Below are positions 23,406-34,991 of a DNA stretch of 64,000 nucleotides, piece by piece. The translations under genes and the position numbers were made by a program. Origin of the DNA: Cryoendolithus antarcticus (Eukaryota > Ascomycota > Dothideomycetes > Cladosporiales > Cladosporiaceae); NCBI GenBank assembly GCA_002077065.1, contig NAJO01000051.1, positions 215,081-279,080 on the forward strand. Reading direction: 5' to 3'. Within the stretch, counting starts at the first letter, position 1. Each line of letters begins with the position of its first letter. The notes beneath the pieces were generated by a model. The model did not search any database. It had not been told where the DNA came from and saw only the letters and a program-made list of their open reading frames with translations.

Positions 23406-24370
23406 TCAGCAGTTTGATGTGGTAGCTGTGATAGCACCTCCTCTCACCGCCTGATCTGCTTTCGCCTGCCTGACACGATGCACCGCTAGCGGCGTGTCTC
23501 CTTCAGTCCTCACGTCCGCATATACACCCGCAGTATAAGACAACAACCCCGCGGCAAACTCAGGGCATCGCACCAGCGCCGCTCGGAAAGCATCCACGCC
23601 CTCATCCGGCGTGCTCCTAGCGAAGTAAGAACAACTCGATATCGTGCAGTACCAGGTCGAACATTGATTGCCGCAAGACAGCCGTCGGGCTCGTGTCTTC
23701 CAGGACTGCGATGAGCCAGCTGCTGAACTCCGGACCATCGAACATGTGTTTGGACCCCAGGCGTTCGAACAGGTCTGCCGTGACCTTTGTCAGACTGTCG
23801 ACGCCGTACTTCTGAGTGGCGAGGCGGGACTAGCTTGCTCAAGCACTGCAACCAGCCAGCTGGCAAACTCAGGGCAATACTTGAATCTCTCCATAATCGC
23901 CATGAAGCGGTCCGTAGTGTATCTCACCAGGGCCTCCACTTGATACTTGTCCGCAAGTATGTGAACCTTTAGCAGACGTAATGGGTGGTCGTCGTCGGGA
24001 ATCTCGGACGGTTGCGGCGTCCAAAGAAGATTCCTCGGGTCCCAGCAACTCGGATCGGGTTGACCATGGTAGAGATATGTGTTAAGGGCGTCCAAAACAT
24101 CCCCATAGTCACAGGAGAGAGCGATGCGACCCTCACTAGCCTCCTAAGAACAGCTATCAGTACTTTGCTTCCACAAGGTAGACTTTGTCGGGCAGGTAAG
24201 CGGCTGTCGACTTACTGAAAACTCCCTCCGTATGCCTTCATGAAGTAGTCCCACCTCGGACATACGATGGCCTTGTGTAGTTTCCACTCTCGATCTTCGC
24301 AGACCACAACGATATCCGCAAATTGGCCAGTCTCGAGCAAGCCGTCGAACTCGCTCACTCTAGGCTTCCT
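23406..24370 (-). pseudogene. BTB copy 4, frameshifted, with an internal duplication
   Basis: The BTB start reads FDGLLETGQFADIVVVC, then WKLHKAIVCP and DYFMKAYGGSFQ. No in-frame Met is nearby. After an intron the frame gives GRIALSCDYGDVLDALNTYL and HILADKYQVEALVRYTTDRF, then FASWLVAVLEQASPASPLR. Where the protein should continue, a second copy of the same segment begins in another frame: KYGVDSLTKVTADLFERLG, then FSSWLIAVLEDTSPTAVLRQ. A further shift leads to GVDAFRAALVRCPEFAAGLL and a stop at 23406. Two non-identical versions of one segment side by side, out of frame, suggest unequal recombination between array members. Confidence 0.78.
23660..23953 (-). repeat. Duplicated BTB mid-segment inside copy 4
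   Basis: First unit about 23812-23953 (from DKYQVEAL to SPLR), second about 23660-23811 (from KYGVDSL to FDLVLHD). The units are diverged paralogues, not identical repeats, and join out of frame at about 23811. Confidence 0.7.
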
Positions 24371-25039
24371 GACCCATTGCCCTGTGATTTCGACGATGTG
24401 TGTGCCATCGCAGCTTTGACGCAGTTGATGAATCTGCGAATCAGGGTGGCAGGCTAATCAAATATAGGTGTACGAAGTTGAAGTGGGATCGAAGATCTTC
24501 GTGGGTGCAGAAGAGTGGCGACAGTAATATCTGCACCGCTGGGCGAGGATGGTAGCCGCGCCTGGAACGATGAGAATATCTGTCGACGGGAGTTCGCTTA
24601 GCGTGCAACAATCAGAATGAGTGAGGAATAGCAGAGTGAAGTCTCGTGCAGTAAAGTAAAGCCAGCTTCCACTTAGCGGATCCGTGTCCTTCACTGCGCG
24701 CTCATCAGATGTGGAAAAAACGACCAGTGCCACAGAACCCGGCAAGAGCGAAACCGGGACGCAATACAGAAATTACACATACTTGGAAGAGATTGATTGG
24801 ACTGCGATACAACGGTAGCATCATGGTGTCAAGCTAATGATGGATGTCAAAACCGTTGCCAGCCTGCCAAATTAGCTCTGTCCACAGTCCAATCGTCTCG
24901 TCGACCTGCCCTCAGGAAAGCCAGCTGGGTGATATCACCCTTCGACCCCATTCTCTCGTCGAAGTACCAGTGCTTTCTCAATCACTCATGGTAACGCCAA
25001 GATTTCCCGCATGAAAGCGTCGATACTCAGTCGCCGCTC
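24371..25039. other. Gap between BTB copies 4 and 5
   Basis: About 670 bases with no supported gene. No conserved BTB motif is readable here. Confidence 0.4.
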
Positions 25040-25832
25040 AATCCTTCTGCGAGCTGGCGACCAAAAGATCCACGGCGAACTCCGGATACAGATCAGAGCT
25101 ACCTTGAACGCCTTTGCATTCTGCTCGCTTTTGAGCTCGTCAGCTAACAGGCTCGCCCGATTCTTCAGCGCAAATTCGATCGAACATCTCCCTCTCAGTA
25201 TCTATTGCGGGCCAGTGTCCTCTAGCACCGCTACCGATCAGGTGCTGAACGCCACGCTGTATTTAGAGCGTTTGGCAAGTCGCAAACAAAGAACGGCGGT
25301 CAGTCTCGTGAGGCTTTCGACATTATACTTGTCGGTGAGGATGTATGCACTCAGTACGTGCATAGGGTCCTCGAGTAGCTCGGGTTCGGAAGGTCGAAGA
25401 TATGGGTCGACGCCCTCGAAGGATCTCGATATCGGATACTCGCCTGTGTAGAAGTACTTGATCACTGCTCCCAGTGCATTCGCATCGTCAATTGATAGAT
25501 CGATCGGTCCGCTGCTAGCTTCCTGTCGATACATGATCAGCACATTCCATAGACGCTGCGTGATGCGGCCAAAGCTTACCACAAATCCTCCAGCACATGC
25601 CCTCATGAAGTACTTGAGACTGCGGACAGATAATGTCCTTGTGCACTCTCCACTTGTGCCCGCCAGATCCTTTGATAGTGAAGTCCGAGAAGGCACCGCT
25701 TTCGAGGAGTGTATCGTATCCAGTCTCCCTGGAAGTGTTACAGCCAGCTTGCTGGTGGCGGAACTTTCCTGTCAAGGTTGTGATGGCATGTGAGAGAGGT
25801 CGAGCGAGCAGTATGCAGTGAAGTGATGCCAT
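25040..25832 (-). pseudogene. BTB copy 5, frameshifts and stops
   Basis: The N-terminal part reads YDTLLESGAFSDFTIKG, then KWRVHKDIICPQS. One extra base then shifts the frame, and the domain continues as KYFMRACAGGFV in another frame. An intron (GTAAGC donor) joins it to GPIDLSIDDANALGAVIKYF and YILTDKYNVESLTRL. A TGA at 25238 stands where the family has Trp (ASWLVAVLE pattern), and the same frame then gives VAVLEDTGPQ followed by TAG. A last shift at about 25090 leads to YPEFAVDLLVAS and a stop. No zinc ribbon was found. The +1 shift sits within a few residues of the indel in copy 1. Confidence 0.8.
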
Positions 25833-26082
25833 CTTCCACGGTTCGTTGCACGCAGTCCACATGTGAGCGCAGATGAGGAAGGAATGACCAGGCCCGTGAG
25901 CGCCGGTAAGAGTAAAGCCAAGATGCGATACAATCTGCGCTCATCAACATGCCTGAAGTACCAACACACGCATGCACCACTTTACCCATGAGTCCAAATG
26001 CAACACCAACGTTACCGAAGATCCCTCTCATATGCACACCCATTACGCTTTTTTACACGACTCCCTTAACTTCTCAACAACC

Positions 26083-29000
26083 TCAATCCCTATACCCCTC
26101 CTCATACCTCAACCCACTCCCCTTCCTCTCATGCCCCTGACTGTAGCCACCCGCCCCACTTCCGTACCCGTCGCTCCTCCCACCTCCACCATTACCCCAG
26201 CCAACTGAGCCCCTCACCCGTCTCTCAGCCTCAAAATCCCCCCACCTTTTCATAGTAATCTTACTACTATCAAACACGCCCTCAACGGCATGCCCAGCCT
26301 TCCCACCGCCCTTGATCTCACCTTGAGCTTTCCTGGTATCGCCCCAGGAGAAGTCGTCAAAGTGCCAGTAAGCGTATACTGGCAGAATGAAATTCCAGAT
26401 CGGGAGCGAGAGTAGGTAGACCAGCATCCAGAAAATGTAGATGGGGCGGTGGGCTGTGATGACGATGAGCAAGCCGGGGAGACCGAGGATGAGGATGAGG
26501 AGGATGAGGGGGATGGTTGGGGCGGGGGTGTGTTCAATTGCGGCTTTGAGGGCGAGGACGACTGTGGAGTTGTTAGTGGCTGACTTGGAAAGGTGTAGGT
26601 GGGAAGAAGGGTGAGTACTTACTGACGTAGATGGTAAAGCTGATAGCTGCAGGCAGCACCAGCGTTCCCACCAACTCGATGAAGACGACAAACTGCATGC
26701 TGAAGCAGAAGGTACCGCAGAGGTCGCGCACAAGGACCAGCTCCATCAAGTTGTGCACAGTCGAATTAATCCAGCGGCGTCGCTGCGAGAGCAACACCTT
26801 AAAGCTGTCTGGCACAGTCGTCTTGCACACCGCCTGTGGTACGAAGACTTGCTTTCGTTTAGGAAAGGTCTTGAGCATGAGCGTCGACAAGTACCGATCC
26901 TCTCCGAGCAGCAGCAAGTTCTTCTTGTGCAGCGTATCAACCACATTTTCGGAGTAGTGCTCCACGATATCCGGGTTCGCCAGAATCGGGACCCAGTAGT
27001 TTTGCCCTCCCTTCGGCGTCTTGATACGGTACATGCAGAAGCATCCAGGCAAACACGTCACACCACCAAACACGCTCTCGAAACTTTTGCTCTGGTGATG
27101 CGAGATGAAGTACTCAAACACCTGTATCATAGTCACCCAGCTTTGCGTCTTGTTGGCGATCTTCGTCTCGCCGCAAAGGCCCATGATCTCGGGGTCCTGC
27201 ACCATGGCGCTGACCATGTGCGTCATGGAATCCGGGAAGACTTTAGTGTCGGCGTCGACCATGAGCACAATTTCGTAGAAGTCGGGGGATATGCCGGTGA
27301 TTTTCCAGATGCCGTTGAACATCTCGTATTCGAGCTCAGTCATGCGCTCGTCGAACATGACTTTCTGGAGGAAGGACATGAGGATTATCTGGGAGTCACG
27401 CTTGCCTCGGTTGCCGGGTTTGGATGTGCCTTCTTCTTCTGGAGTGCCGCACTTGGCGACAAGGAGGACAGGTACGCGTTGTTGGCGTTCGAGAGGGATG
27501 ATGGAGTTGCGGCCGTAGTCGTAGAAGCCGGAGTAGATCTTGGCCATGTTGTGACGCTTGCTACCAGATGCTACGGCAACGTAGGAGAAGGCTTCCACGT
27601 CGTCGGGGTGAATGGCGTGGTCTTTCATCATAGACAAGCAGGCATCAGGTGTTGACATCGTCTCGCCCTTGCCCTTAATGATACCGTCACAGACAATGTA
27701 GATTAGCTTGTGGCTGTTCGGGTAGTCGGTCATGGCAATGGAATCCAGCGTCGTTCGCAGACCTTCAGGACCCTCGGAGTACGCCGTGACTAAGCAGATA
27801 GTATGTGCAAGCGGATAGCCGAACGGCTGCCACTCAGGGGGTGGTTGTGGCACAACTGCATCGTGAATGAAGCCCTGAGGTCCTGATCCAGATCCCTCAG
27901 TATCGCTGGGCATGACACTGAAGCGAGGTGTACCCGATGGCATCAGGCTTGACCTGTCATAGCCAGATCCTGATCGACCATCTCCATGCGTCATACCAGT
28001 GTGTTCTGACCGATCAGAGTCCTCGTACGACACACTGGGAACCTGCGCCATCGGAATGAGTCTAGCAGTCGATGAGTGGCTCGCCATGGTCGTGGGCTGT
28101 GGGCGTCCCTTGGCCATAGATTTCTCCATTGCGTATGGGCTCGTGAATCTGCTCGTGGTGGGCAAAAAGCTGCTACGCTTCGTTGAGCGGTCACTGACGG
28201 TCGAGACTGGGTCTGTGACCTTCGGCGGCGCGCGGTAGATGTCGTCCGTCCAGTCCTCGATCTGCTGATTGCGCTTCTTCTTGTTGCCCGTCATGCTCGT
28301 CTTCTTGGCGGCGAACTTTTTGCTGAGGAACCACTGGAATACCAATGCAAGCAGGAACTTCGCTGCCACGATTGAGAGAATGAAGATAAGCGAGACGTAG
28401 AGAACGACCTTGGATGCGATACAGCCAACAGTCTCTGTATCGATCGAGCCGACCTTGACAATCTCCTGAAGACACTGCGCGACCTGCTTGTTAGCGGCTG
28501 AGCTGAAGGCGAGTGTCGTGTCAATGCCACGGATTGCTGGGTTCGTGCGCATGTCATCGAAGAGTGAAGGCCAGGCGACCTGCGTCTTGTTGAACCACTC
28601 AAGCAAGTCCAGATCGAGCACATCACCCGAATACACCATCAAGTTGCGGGAGCTGTTATTGATGTCCTCCCAGGTGAAGTAGACTTCACCCGAACTTTGT
28701 AGATCGTAGAAGTTCTCGCGTGCATTCTTCGACGTGTGACACCCGTAGCCAAGGTAGTACCCGACTGAGGTGTTTGGCGAAGAGCTGCCATCCTGATTGA
28801 ACGTATTGCAGGGGAAGTACCACGCAAGGTTGCCATCGCTATCAGTCGGCACGTCCGAGTTCTGAGCCGGGGTGATAAGACCCTTACACTTCCCGTTCAC
28901 GTTCTGAAAGAGAAAGCTTCCGTCCTGCCCAGCGTGCGACTCGTCCATATCCCACAACACATTGCCTCCTGCTGCGATACCTCGTGCAAGCGGATGCCGG

Positions 29001-30016
29001 GATCGTGTAAGATCGTAAGCTTTCCCGTGGTAGATCATGTACCCGGGTCCCACCTTATTGACCTGTAACCTCGTTGGACCGCCTCCAGGACACACGACCT
29101 GCGTAAAGCCGAATGTGAGGAACCCAACGAATGTACAAATCAGCAAGATGATGCTGATTAGGCCCATCTTCTCTCGCCAAGCTCTTTGCTGCTCCTTCTT
29201 CTTCATGCCGAAGCACCGCAGCGCCACATTGGGCGCCCAGAATGTGATCATGTGGCAATATGTGCCCCAGAGCGAAGGTGTACCTGATGCCTCCTTGATC
29301 TTCTGCCGCCTGACCTCCTTTTCTCTGTGCTCATCATCTCGTGTGCCCTTCCGTATGAGCTTGTTGTGTCCTGTCTTGCTGGCCGCTCGTGTCATCGCAT
29401 CAGTCTTCGACCTCTTCTCGTTCCGTGGTGGCGAGTCCAGGTCTGATGGCTTAAGTGGATCTGACTGCGAGCTCATAGTCGCAAAGTCCTCCTCAAGCTG
29501 TGGGTCATTGCCAGTCGTGGAAGGCATTACATCCATGTTCTGCGCATGTTGGCGGTAGTAGTAATTCGGATCAGCATCGTCCTGCCGCCTTCTCTCTGGT
29601 CTGATAAGACTTCGCTTTCGCGTGATATCCTCGGCGCCTCCCCGTACAGGACTACCCAGGTGGTCCATCATTGGATCCCGATCGCGTTGACCTGGCGATG
29701 GCGCAGAAGTCACATACGAGTCTGGCACAGCGAACTTCTCTCCCGCGGTGGCTCTAGAGGCTCCGTGACGTCGCTGTGATGAACTCCGTCTTCGATGGTG
29801 GCGATGGCTGGACTCGCGAGTGTCGTCCTGGCCGCGCTCTCGTGCGTGGCTGCTGCGGCGTTGCCTCGTGGCCTCAGGAGATCGTGGCTCTGCTTGTGCA
29901 TCTGATGTTCGGCGGTGTCTGGTCTCCGAGTGGCGGCGTGATGATGTGCGTCGAGCGGGCTGCTGCGAGTTACGATGCGACTCTCGTCGCCGAGAACCAT
30001 CTCGCCGCGACTCCAT
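26083..30016 (-). CDS. Chitin synthase, class IV (Chs3 type)
   Basis: Plasma-membrane glycosyltransferase that polymerises UDP-GlcNAc into chitin. Two exons, 26623-30016 and 26083-26561, encode 1290 residues; the 61-nt intron has a GTAAGT donor. The start [11 protein letters not shown] is the first ATG. About 250 disordered, Arg/Ser-rich residues come first, then a membrane segment ([20 protein letters not shown]), a cytochrome-b5-like region ([16 protein letters not shown]), a second membrane segment, and the catalytic domain: [52 protein letters not shown] and QRRRW. Membrane helices and a Gly-rich tail end the protein. All catalytic motifs are intact. The class IV call rests on the b5-like region and similarity to yeast Chs3. 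It is divergent from the Skt5-like gene. Confidence 0.94.
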
Positions 30017-31555
30017 ACTGGCGGGTGTGTATGCTGCGCCGGATGTCTTAGTCACATTCCTTACGTGTGTCTCACAATGCCGCTCACCTCCACCCTCTCC
30101 ACTGTGGAAACGCCCGGTGCAAGATCAAGTCTCTCTTTCACAAGGCTGAACGACTGTACGTGTATACTGAGGCTACGTGCAGGGCTCAATTGCTTTTCCC
30201 GTGTGTTCGTATGTCGAGATGCAAGGCTGTCTCCCGCCAAACAATGCGCGGTGGTGCAATGATTTGTTCAGCGTCGACAAGACGAGCCGTGGGCAGAATT
30301 GCAGCAAGATTGCAGCGCAAATGTAACGAGAGTGATGATTTGCGGTTGATACGGCCAGCGAGTGTGAAGATGAAACAGACGCTTTGGTGTTGCTGTGTTG
30401 TGGTCAAGTTGCTACAGACCCTGATCCCTGCATCAATTCCTATTCGGGCTACCATACATTATTTCACGAGGGTGGCGACATACTAGATCGCGATTCGCTA
30501 CTCGAGGGCTTGCTGCTCCCAAATTAGAAGGCCATACACGTATGCATTCAATGCATCGGCGGGGATCAAGCATATCCGTATGTGTACATCTGCCATGCAC
30601 CTTCTGCGCAAGTGTCGATCTTCTGACAAGGCTACGGCAGTGCTAGTGTCTCAGATGAGCCATCTCCTTGACGATTCATGTGTTGCATTCGCAATCTGCC
30701 ATGAGTGTAGAGAAGGCGTTGGCAGGGTTGGCTAGGAGAGTCGACGCGCGGGGGACGGGAGTGTTTGCCCTGACGTTGATGCCCGCGATACTGTGCTGCC
30801 CCTCATGTTCGTACCACCATTGGCTACCTCGGACATGATTACGATGGAGTCAACATGATCTAGGCCGAGAGGTGGCTGATCTGGCGGAATGCAACACCGT
30901 ATGGTATTCGCGATCCGTGAAAGAAGCACACATGATTTCACCACGTGTACGGAGAATATTCAGCGGTCCAAACCAGGGTCTTGCATAGGCAAATTCACAA
31001 ATGCATGCTTCGTCGATCTGAACGCCATGTCGTACGGCGTAAGTAGACCGTAGCCGGCCTTGCCTACCAGCATCGCATAGCCTCATTCACTTCTTTCACT
31101 TGTACAATACATATGTATATACTAGCAGCATTCCCATATACATCCGCATCACGAGGCATCCGCATCCGGAAGTCCTGACACGTCACTGGTCAAACTTCGA
31201 AACGGTCCATCTAGGAATGATTCGGCACTCCCTTTCGCCCTGGTGACATCTCCGTGTCTTTCGCACTTGTACGCTCGACGCATTGATTAAACCACTCATC
31301 ATTCGCACCATCTTACCCCTTACTGATCGCGGCGCTACAATTGCTTGGTCGACCGCCTTGGCCCGACTTGGAAAAGGGTCTGGACGTCTGTTGACTCGCG
31401 AGAGGCATTCACTTCACACCAGCCTTGCCGCGCTTTCGAGCAAAGCTAGTTCGTTTCCTTTGTCACCGACGCATATACCGAGTGGACAATCATCATCGAT
31501 AGAGAGATCCGGACAGAGGAACACATCACATTCGTTTGGACCGCAATAGGCGACC
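30017..31555. promoter_or_regulatory. Divergent intergenic region between chitin synthase and Skt5-like gene
   Basis: About 1.54 kb with no supported gene; it lies between the two start codons and so must contain both promoters. I cannot name specific factor sites with confidence. Confidence 0.6.
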
Positions 31556-33612
31556 ATGGCTTCGTACGGCGCACCTCAGTCGCCCACCTCGCCAGCAAGA
31601 CGATCGATCAGAGAGATTGCGCCTTCACCTCCGAGCACGTCGCCAAAACTGTACGCCAAGCGGCAGCCATACCTCGAACACCCAGAAGTGCGGCTATCGG
31701 AAGCACCCGGGAGCCCCATAAGCATCAGCCCTCCCAGACGAGGCATACAAGAGGCGGAGAGCGTCTCGATCAGTCAGGCATCAGATGGACAGGGAGACTA
31801 CAGGCCCGCGTCGCGACATGTGGATACACCAGACTCGGGTCGTAGCGGCTCGATGTCATCGTTGCCGATCAGGCGGAAGGCCTTGGGAAACTCGATACGG
31901 GTGGTAGATGGACCGGCGCATAGTCGAGGATCGTCAAGAGGAAGTCAGCCGGCGATCGAAGGGTCAGAAAGAGATGTACCGCTGGTAGAAGATGGGGAGG
32001 TGGAAGGGCTGCAGTACGCTGCGTTTCACGATGCGCCGAGGAAGCGCAAAGAGCAGTATAGAGCATCACATGCGACAACGGGATCGACCTCGAGTGCGGA
32101 ACAACGGCATGTCCAGTCATTACAAGTGCCTGGAGGTCAGCCGAACTTGGCGCGGCCAGTGTCTACATATACACTCGGTTCAGATCTGCGAGGACGCACA
32201 CTCTCGCCGTGGAGCAACAATGGATCGGATCCAGGTTCGCCTGGTACCTACGCGCGCGACATCTCATCATCACGACGATCTCCTGGCGCACGACCAGTAA
32301 GCTACATAGACCTGCTGAACAATGTGCCATACCACCAACAGGTCGCGCTCAGCTCTGGGTTGAACAACGCCGGACTGCAAACTGTCGTCGGACGTGGCGC
32401 ATCTCTCCTCGACACCAAAAAGACCCTCGACATGTACCGCGCCAACGTCAAGAAAACCAACGACGCCTCAGTGCAATACGAGTTCGCGATCTTCATGATG
32501 AATGCAGCCAATGAACCCGACTTGCACGCCGATCTGAACCCTGCGGAGCTCAGACTCGAAGCAAAACACATCCTCCAACGGCTCTCTGACCGCGCCTACC
32601 CATTCGCGCAATACTACCTAGCAGACGGCTTCTTCAGCGGTGTATTCAACAAAGACAAGCCAGATCACGACAAAGCCTTTCCCCTCTTCGTAGCAGCTTC
32701 GAAACACGGCCACGCAGAAGCCGGCTACCGCGCAGCACTTTGCTACGAATTCGGCTGGGGGACTGCAAAATCCTACCCCAAAGCAGTGCAATTCTACCGC
32801 AACGCAGCAGCCAAGAACCACCCCGGCGCAGCTACTCGACTAGGCATGGCATGTCTAAAAGGCGACATGGGTCTTTCTCGAAATCACGAAAGAGAAGGTC
32901 TCAAATTCCTCCGCCGCGCACAAGAATCCGCCGATTTCCAATACAATACCGCTCCCTACGAGCTCGGCATGCTGCACCTCACAGGCTACGGCGCCGATGT
33001 CTTCAAAGACGAAGCCTACGCTGCGCAACTGTTGACGCAGGCTGCTGAGCTCGGGCACGCGCGAGCGAATCTGCTAATGGGCGAGGCGTATGAAAATGGG
33101 CTTTATGGGTGTCCGAGAGATGCAGCGCTAAGCGTGCATTTCTATAATGGCGCTGCGACGCGGGGCGTGCCTGAGGCGATGATGGCGCTTTGTGCGTGGT
33201 ATATGGTTGGGGCGCCGCCGGTGCTGGAGAAGGACGAGGCGGAGGCTTGTGCTTGGGCGAAGCAGGCTGCTGAGGCTGGTATGTTACCTTACCCTCATGT
33301 TTCCCACTTGCAGGTACTGACAGCAATGCAGGTCTCCCCAAAGCCGAATACGCTATCGGCTACTTCACGGAAATGGGCATCGGTACGCGCCGCGACCCCT
33401 TAGAGGCGAATATGTGGTATGTTCGCGCTGCGGAAAAGGGCAACGACGTTGCGCGACAGCGACTGCAGATTATTCGCGCGGCGGCTTCGGGTAATACGCA
33501 AGGGCCGGTGCCTGTGCCTATGGGTAAGGGCGAGGCGAAGAGGAGGGAGCTGATGAATGGGAGCGGGAGTGAGGCGATGGGAGGGAAGAAGAAGATATTA
33601 GGGATATTTTAA
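31556..33612 (+). CDS. Sel1-repeat chitin synthase regulator, Skt5/Chs4-like
   Basis: Two exons, 31556-33278 and 33332-33612 (53-nt intron), encode 667 residues. The first 250 are disordered and Ser/Pro/Arg-rich. From about residue 265 come Sel1-like (TPR-type) repeats, for example AQYYLADGFFSGVF, AGYRAALCYEFGWGT, AATRLGMACLKGDMG, APYELGMLHLTGYG, ANLLMGEAYENGLYG and AEYAIGYFTEMGIGT. This arrangement matches yeast Skt5/Chs4, which activates and anchors Chs3 at the membrane. Yeast Skt5 ends in a farnesylated CaaX box; this protein ends KKKILGIF, so no prenylation site is present. It stands head-to-head with the class IV chitin synthase, the expected partner. Family is firm; pairing with that enzyme is inferred. 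Confidence 0.87.
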
Positions 33613-34049
33613 GTTATGATGTTGGACGAGAAAAGGGGATCTATGGGAATCCAAAAGGGGACACGGGCGATCTTGGTGCATTGGGGAGTGAGGATCGATT
33701 GATCGCATTTGCATACGGGCTGGGCATCTCGACGGAACAGCTAAACTGCATAGCGTTGGCGGAGTGTCAGTATGCGCGCTCTGGAGCGGAAAATGCGTTG
33801 ATCATGTGCTTTGTACGGATCTAAAGATTGAGAATGTATTAATGGAGACCGTTGATATGAGCTCAGTGTCGCCCTTCCGAGTGTCAGGCGCTCCTGCCTG
33901 CTCATCGCTCGGTCCGAGTGGCACCTTCCTCTCCTCCACCCACTCGTCTCAGCCAAGGGTCTCTGCGCACGACCGCTCTATCATGACCTCGACTGCTCGG
34001 TTTCTGAAATGCGAGAACGTGCCAGCTTGTACACGAGACCTTGATCGTA
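33613..34049. other. Intergenic gap
   Basis: About 440 bases between the Skt5-like stop and BTB copy 6. Nothing supported. Confidence 0.5.
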
Positions 34050-34991
34050 ATGGCAGACGTCACAGGACTAGACGCCATCTCTCCGGCCACAGAAAACACT
34101 TCTACGCTCACGACAGTAGCGCCGGCTCTCAAGGAACCTGAGGTGACTGGTTACGGAGAGCTCCTGAGTACTGGGAACTTCGCGGACTTTGTGATAGTTT
34201 GTGGGGAAGGAGTGGAAGGCCACAAGGCCATCATCTGTCCACAATCGGAATACTTCACTAAGGCATTCAATGGGCAGTACAACGTACTGAAGTCAGCGTG
34301 AGGGATCGAACTCACAGTAGAGCTGACTCACGATTGCTAGGAAGGAAAAAGCGGACGCGTCGACCTCTCGTGTGACGACGAGGCCGCGCTGAATGAGTTC
34401 ATCAAATATCTCTATACCAACGAGTATGTGCCAACGGACGCGACGATTGAACTCGAGGCCCGCGGTATGCTGCACCTTCACATACACGTCCTCGCAGACA
34501 AGTACAGCTTGCCTGACCTCTTCCCTGAGGCGGCCGAGCGCTTCATGGCACTGGCGGAGCACTATGCCTTCGACAAGGTCTTCGCGGAATGGCTTACCGC
34601 TGTTCTGGATGAAACGCCGCCACACTCGACACTGCGCCAAGGCGTCTTCGATATCGTGAAGAAGCAGCTGAAAGACCTCTTGACGTCGGCCGGTCCCCAC
34701 AATGTGGAAGACGTCGATGCTCTGCGCGCAGCATTGTCGCGATTCCCTGATATCACGCTGGAGCTGCTGAAGACTGTGGCGGAAGAATACAACATCTCAA
34801 TTACGCCCACGAACGCGACGGCGCCGGAGGCAGCATCGTATAGCGTCTCGGGGTTCAGAGACCGGTACAAGGAGAAGAGGGTCCGCTGCCATGTTGCGAC
34901 TTGCGGATTACACTTTGCGTGGCCGACGGACCTGGTGGGCTCGACTGCGAAATGTCCCAGGTGTGGACAGAGCGTTTTGAAGCCTACGTAG
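34050..34991 (+). CDS. BTB/POZ protein with C-terminal zinc ribbon, copy 6 (intact)
   Basis: The only undamaged member of the array, and on the opposite strand. Two exons, 34050-34283 and 34341-34991, encode 294 residues; the 57-nt phase-0 intron follows the BTB block FNGQYN. Layout: BTB start (YGELLSTGNFADFVIVCGEG, HKAIICPQSEYFTKAF); second half (GRVDLSCDDEAALNEFIKYL); a helical region from HVLADKYSLPDLF through FAEWLTAVLDETPPHS; a short block DALRAALSRFPDITLELL; and a zinc ribbon, CHVATCGLHFAWP then AKCPRCG (C-x4-C and C-x2-C). BTB domains dimerise and often recruit Cul3; the ribbon could bind nucleic acid or protein. The function is unknown. It sits beside, but is not obviously tied to, the chitin synthase pair. 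Confidence 0.85.

Noticed and set aside
26753..27655. 300-codon plus-strand frame inside the chitin synthase
   Set aside because: It is antisense to the intact catalytic domain, whose motifs are all in the minus-strand frame.
17610..33612. A biosynthetic or defence gene cluster linking the BTB genes, kinase and chitin synthase
   Set aside because: No backbone enzyme, transporter or shared regulator is present; the BTB copies are mostly dead and the other genes are core functions.
34300..34340. tRNA-like TTCGATCC on the minus strand
   Set aside because: It lies in the BTB intron and its flanks do not pair as a T-arm; no anticodon arm follows.
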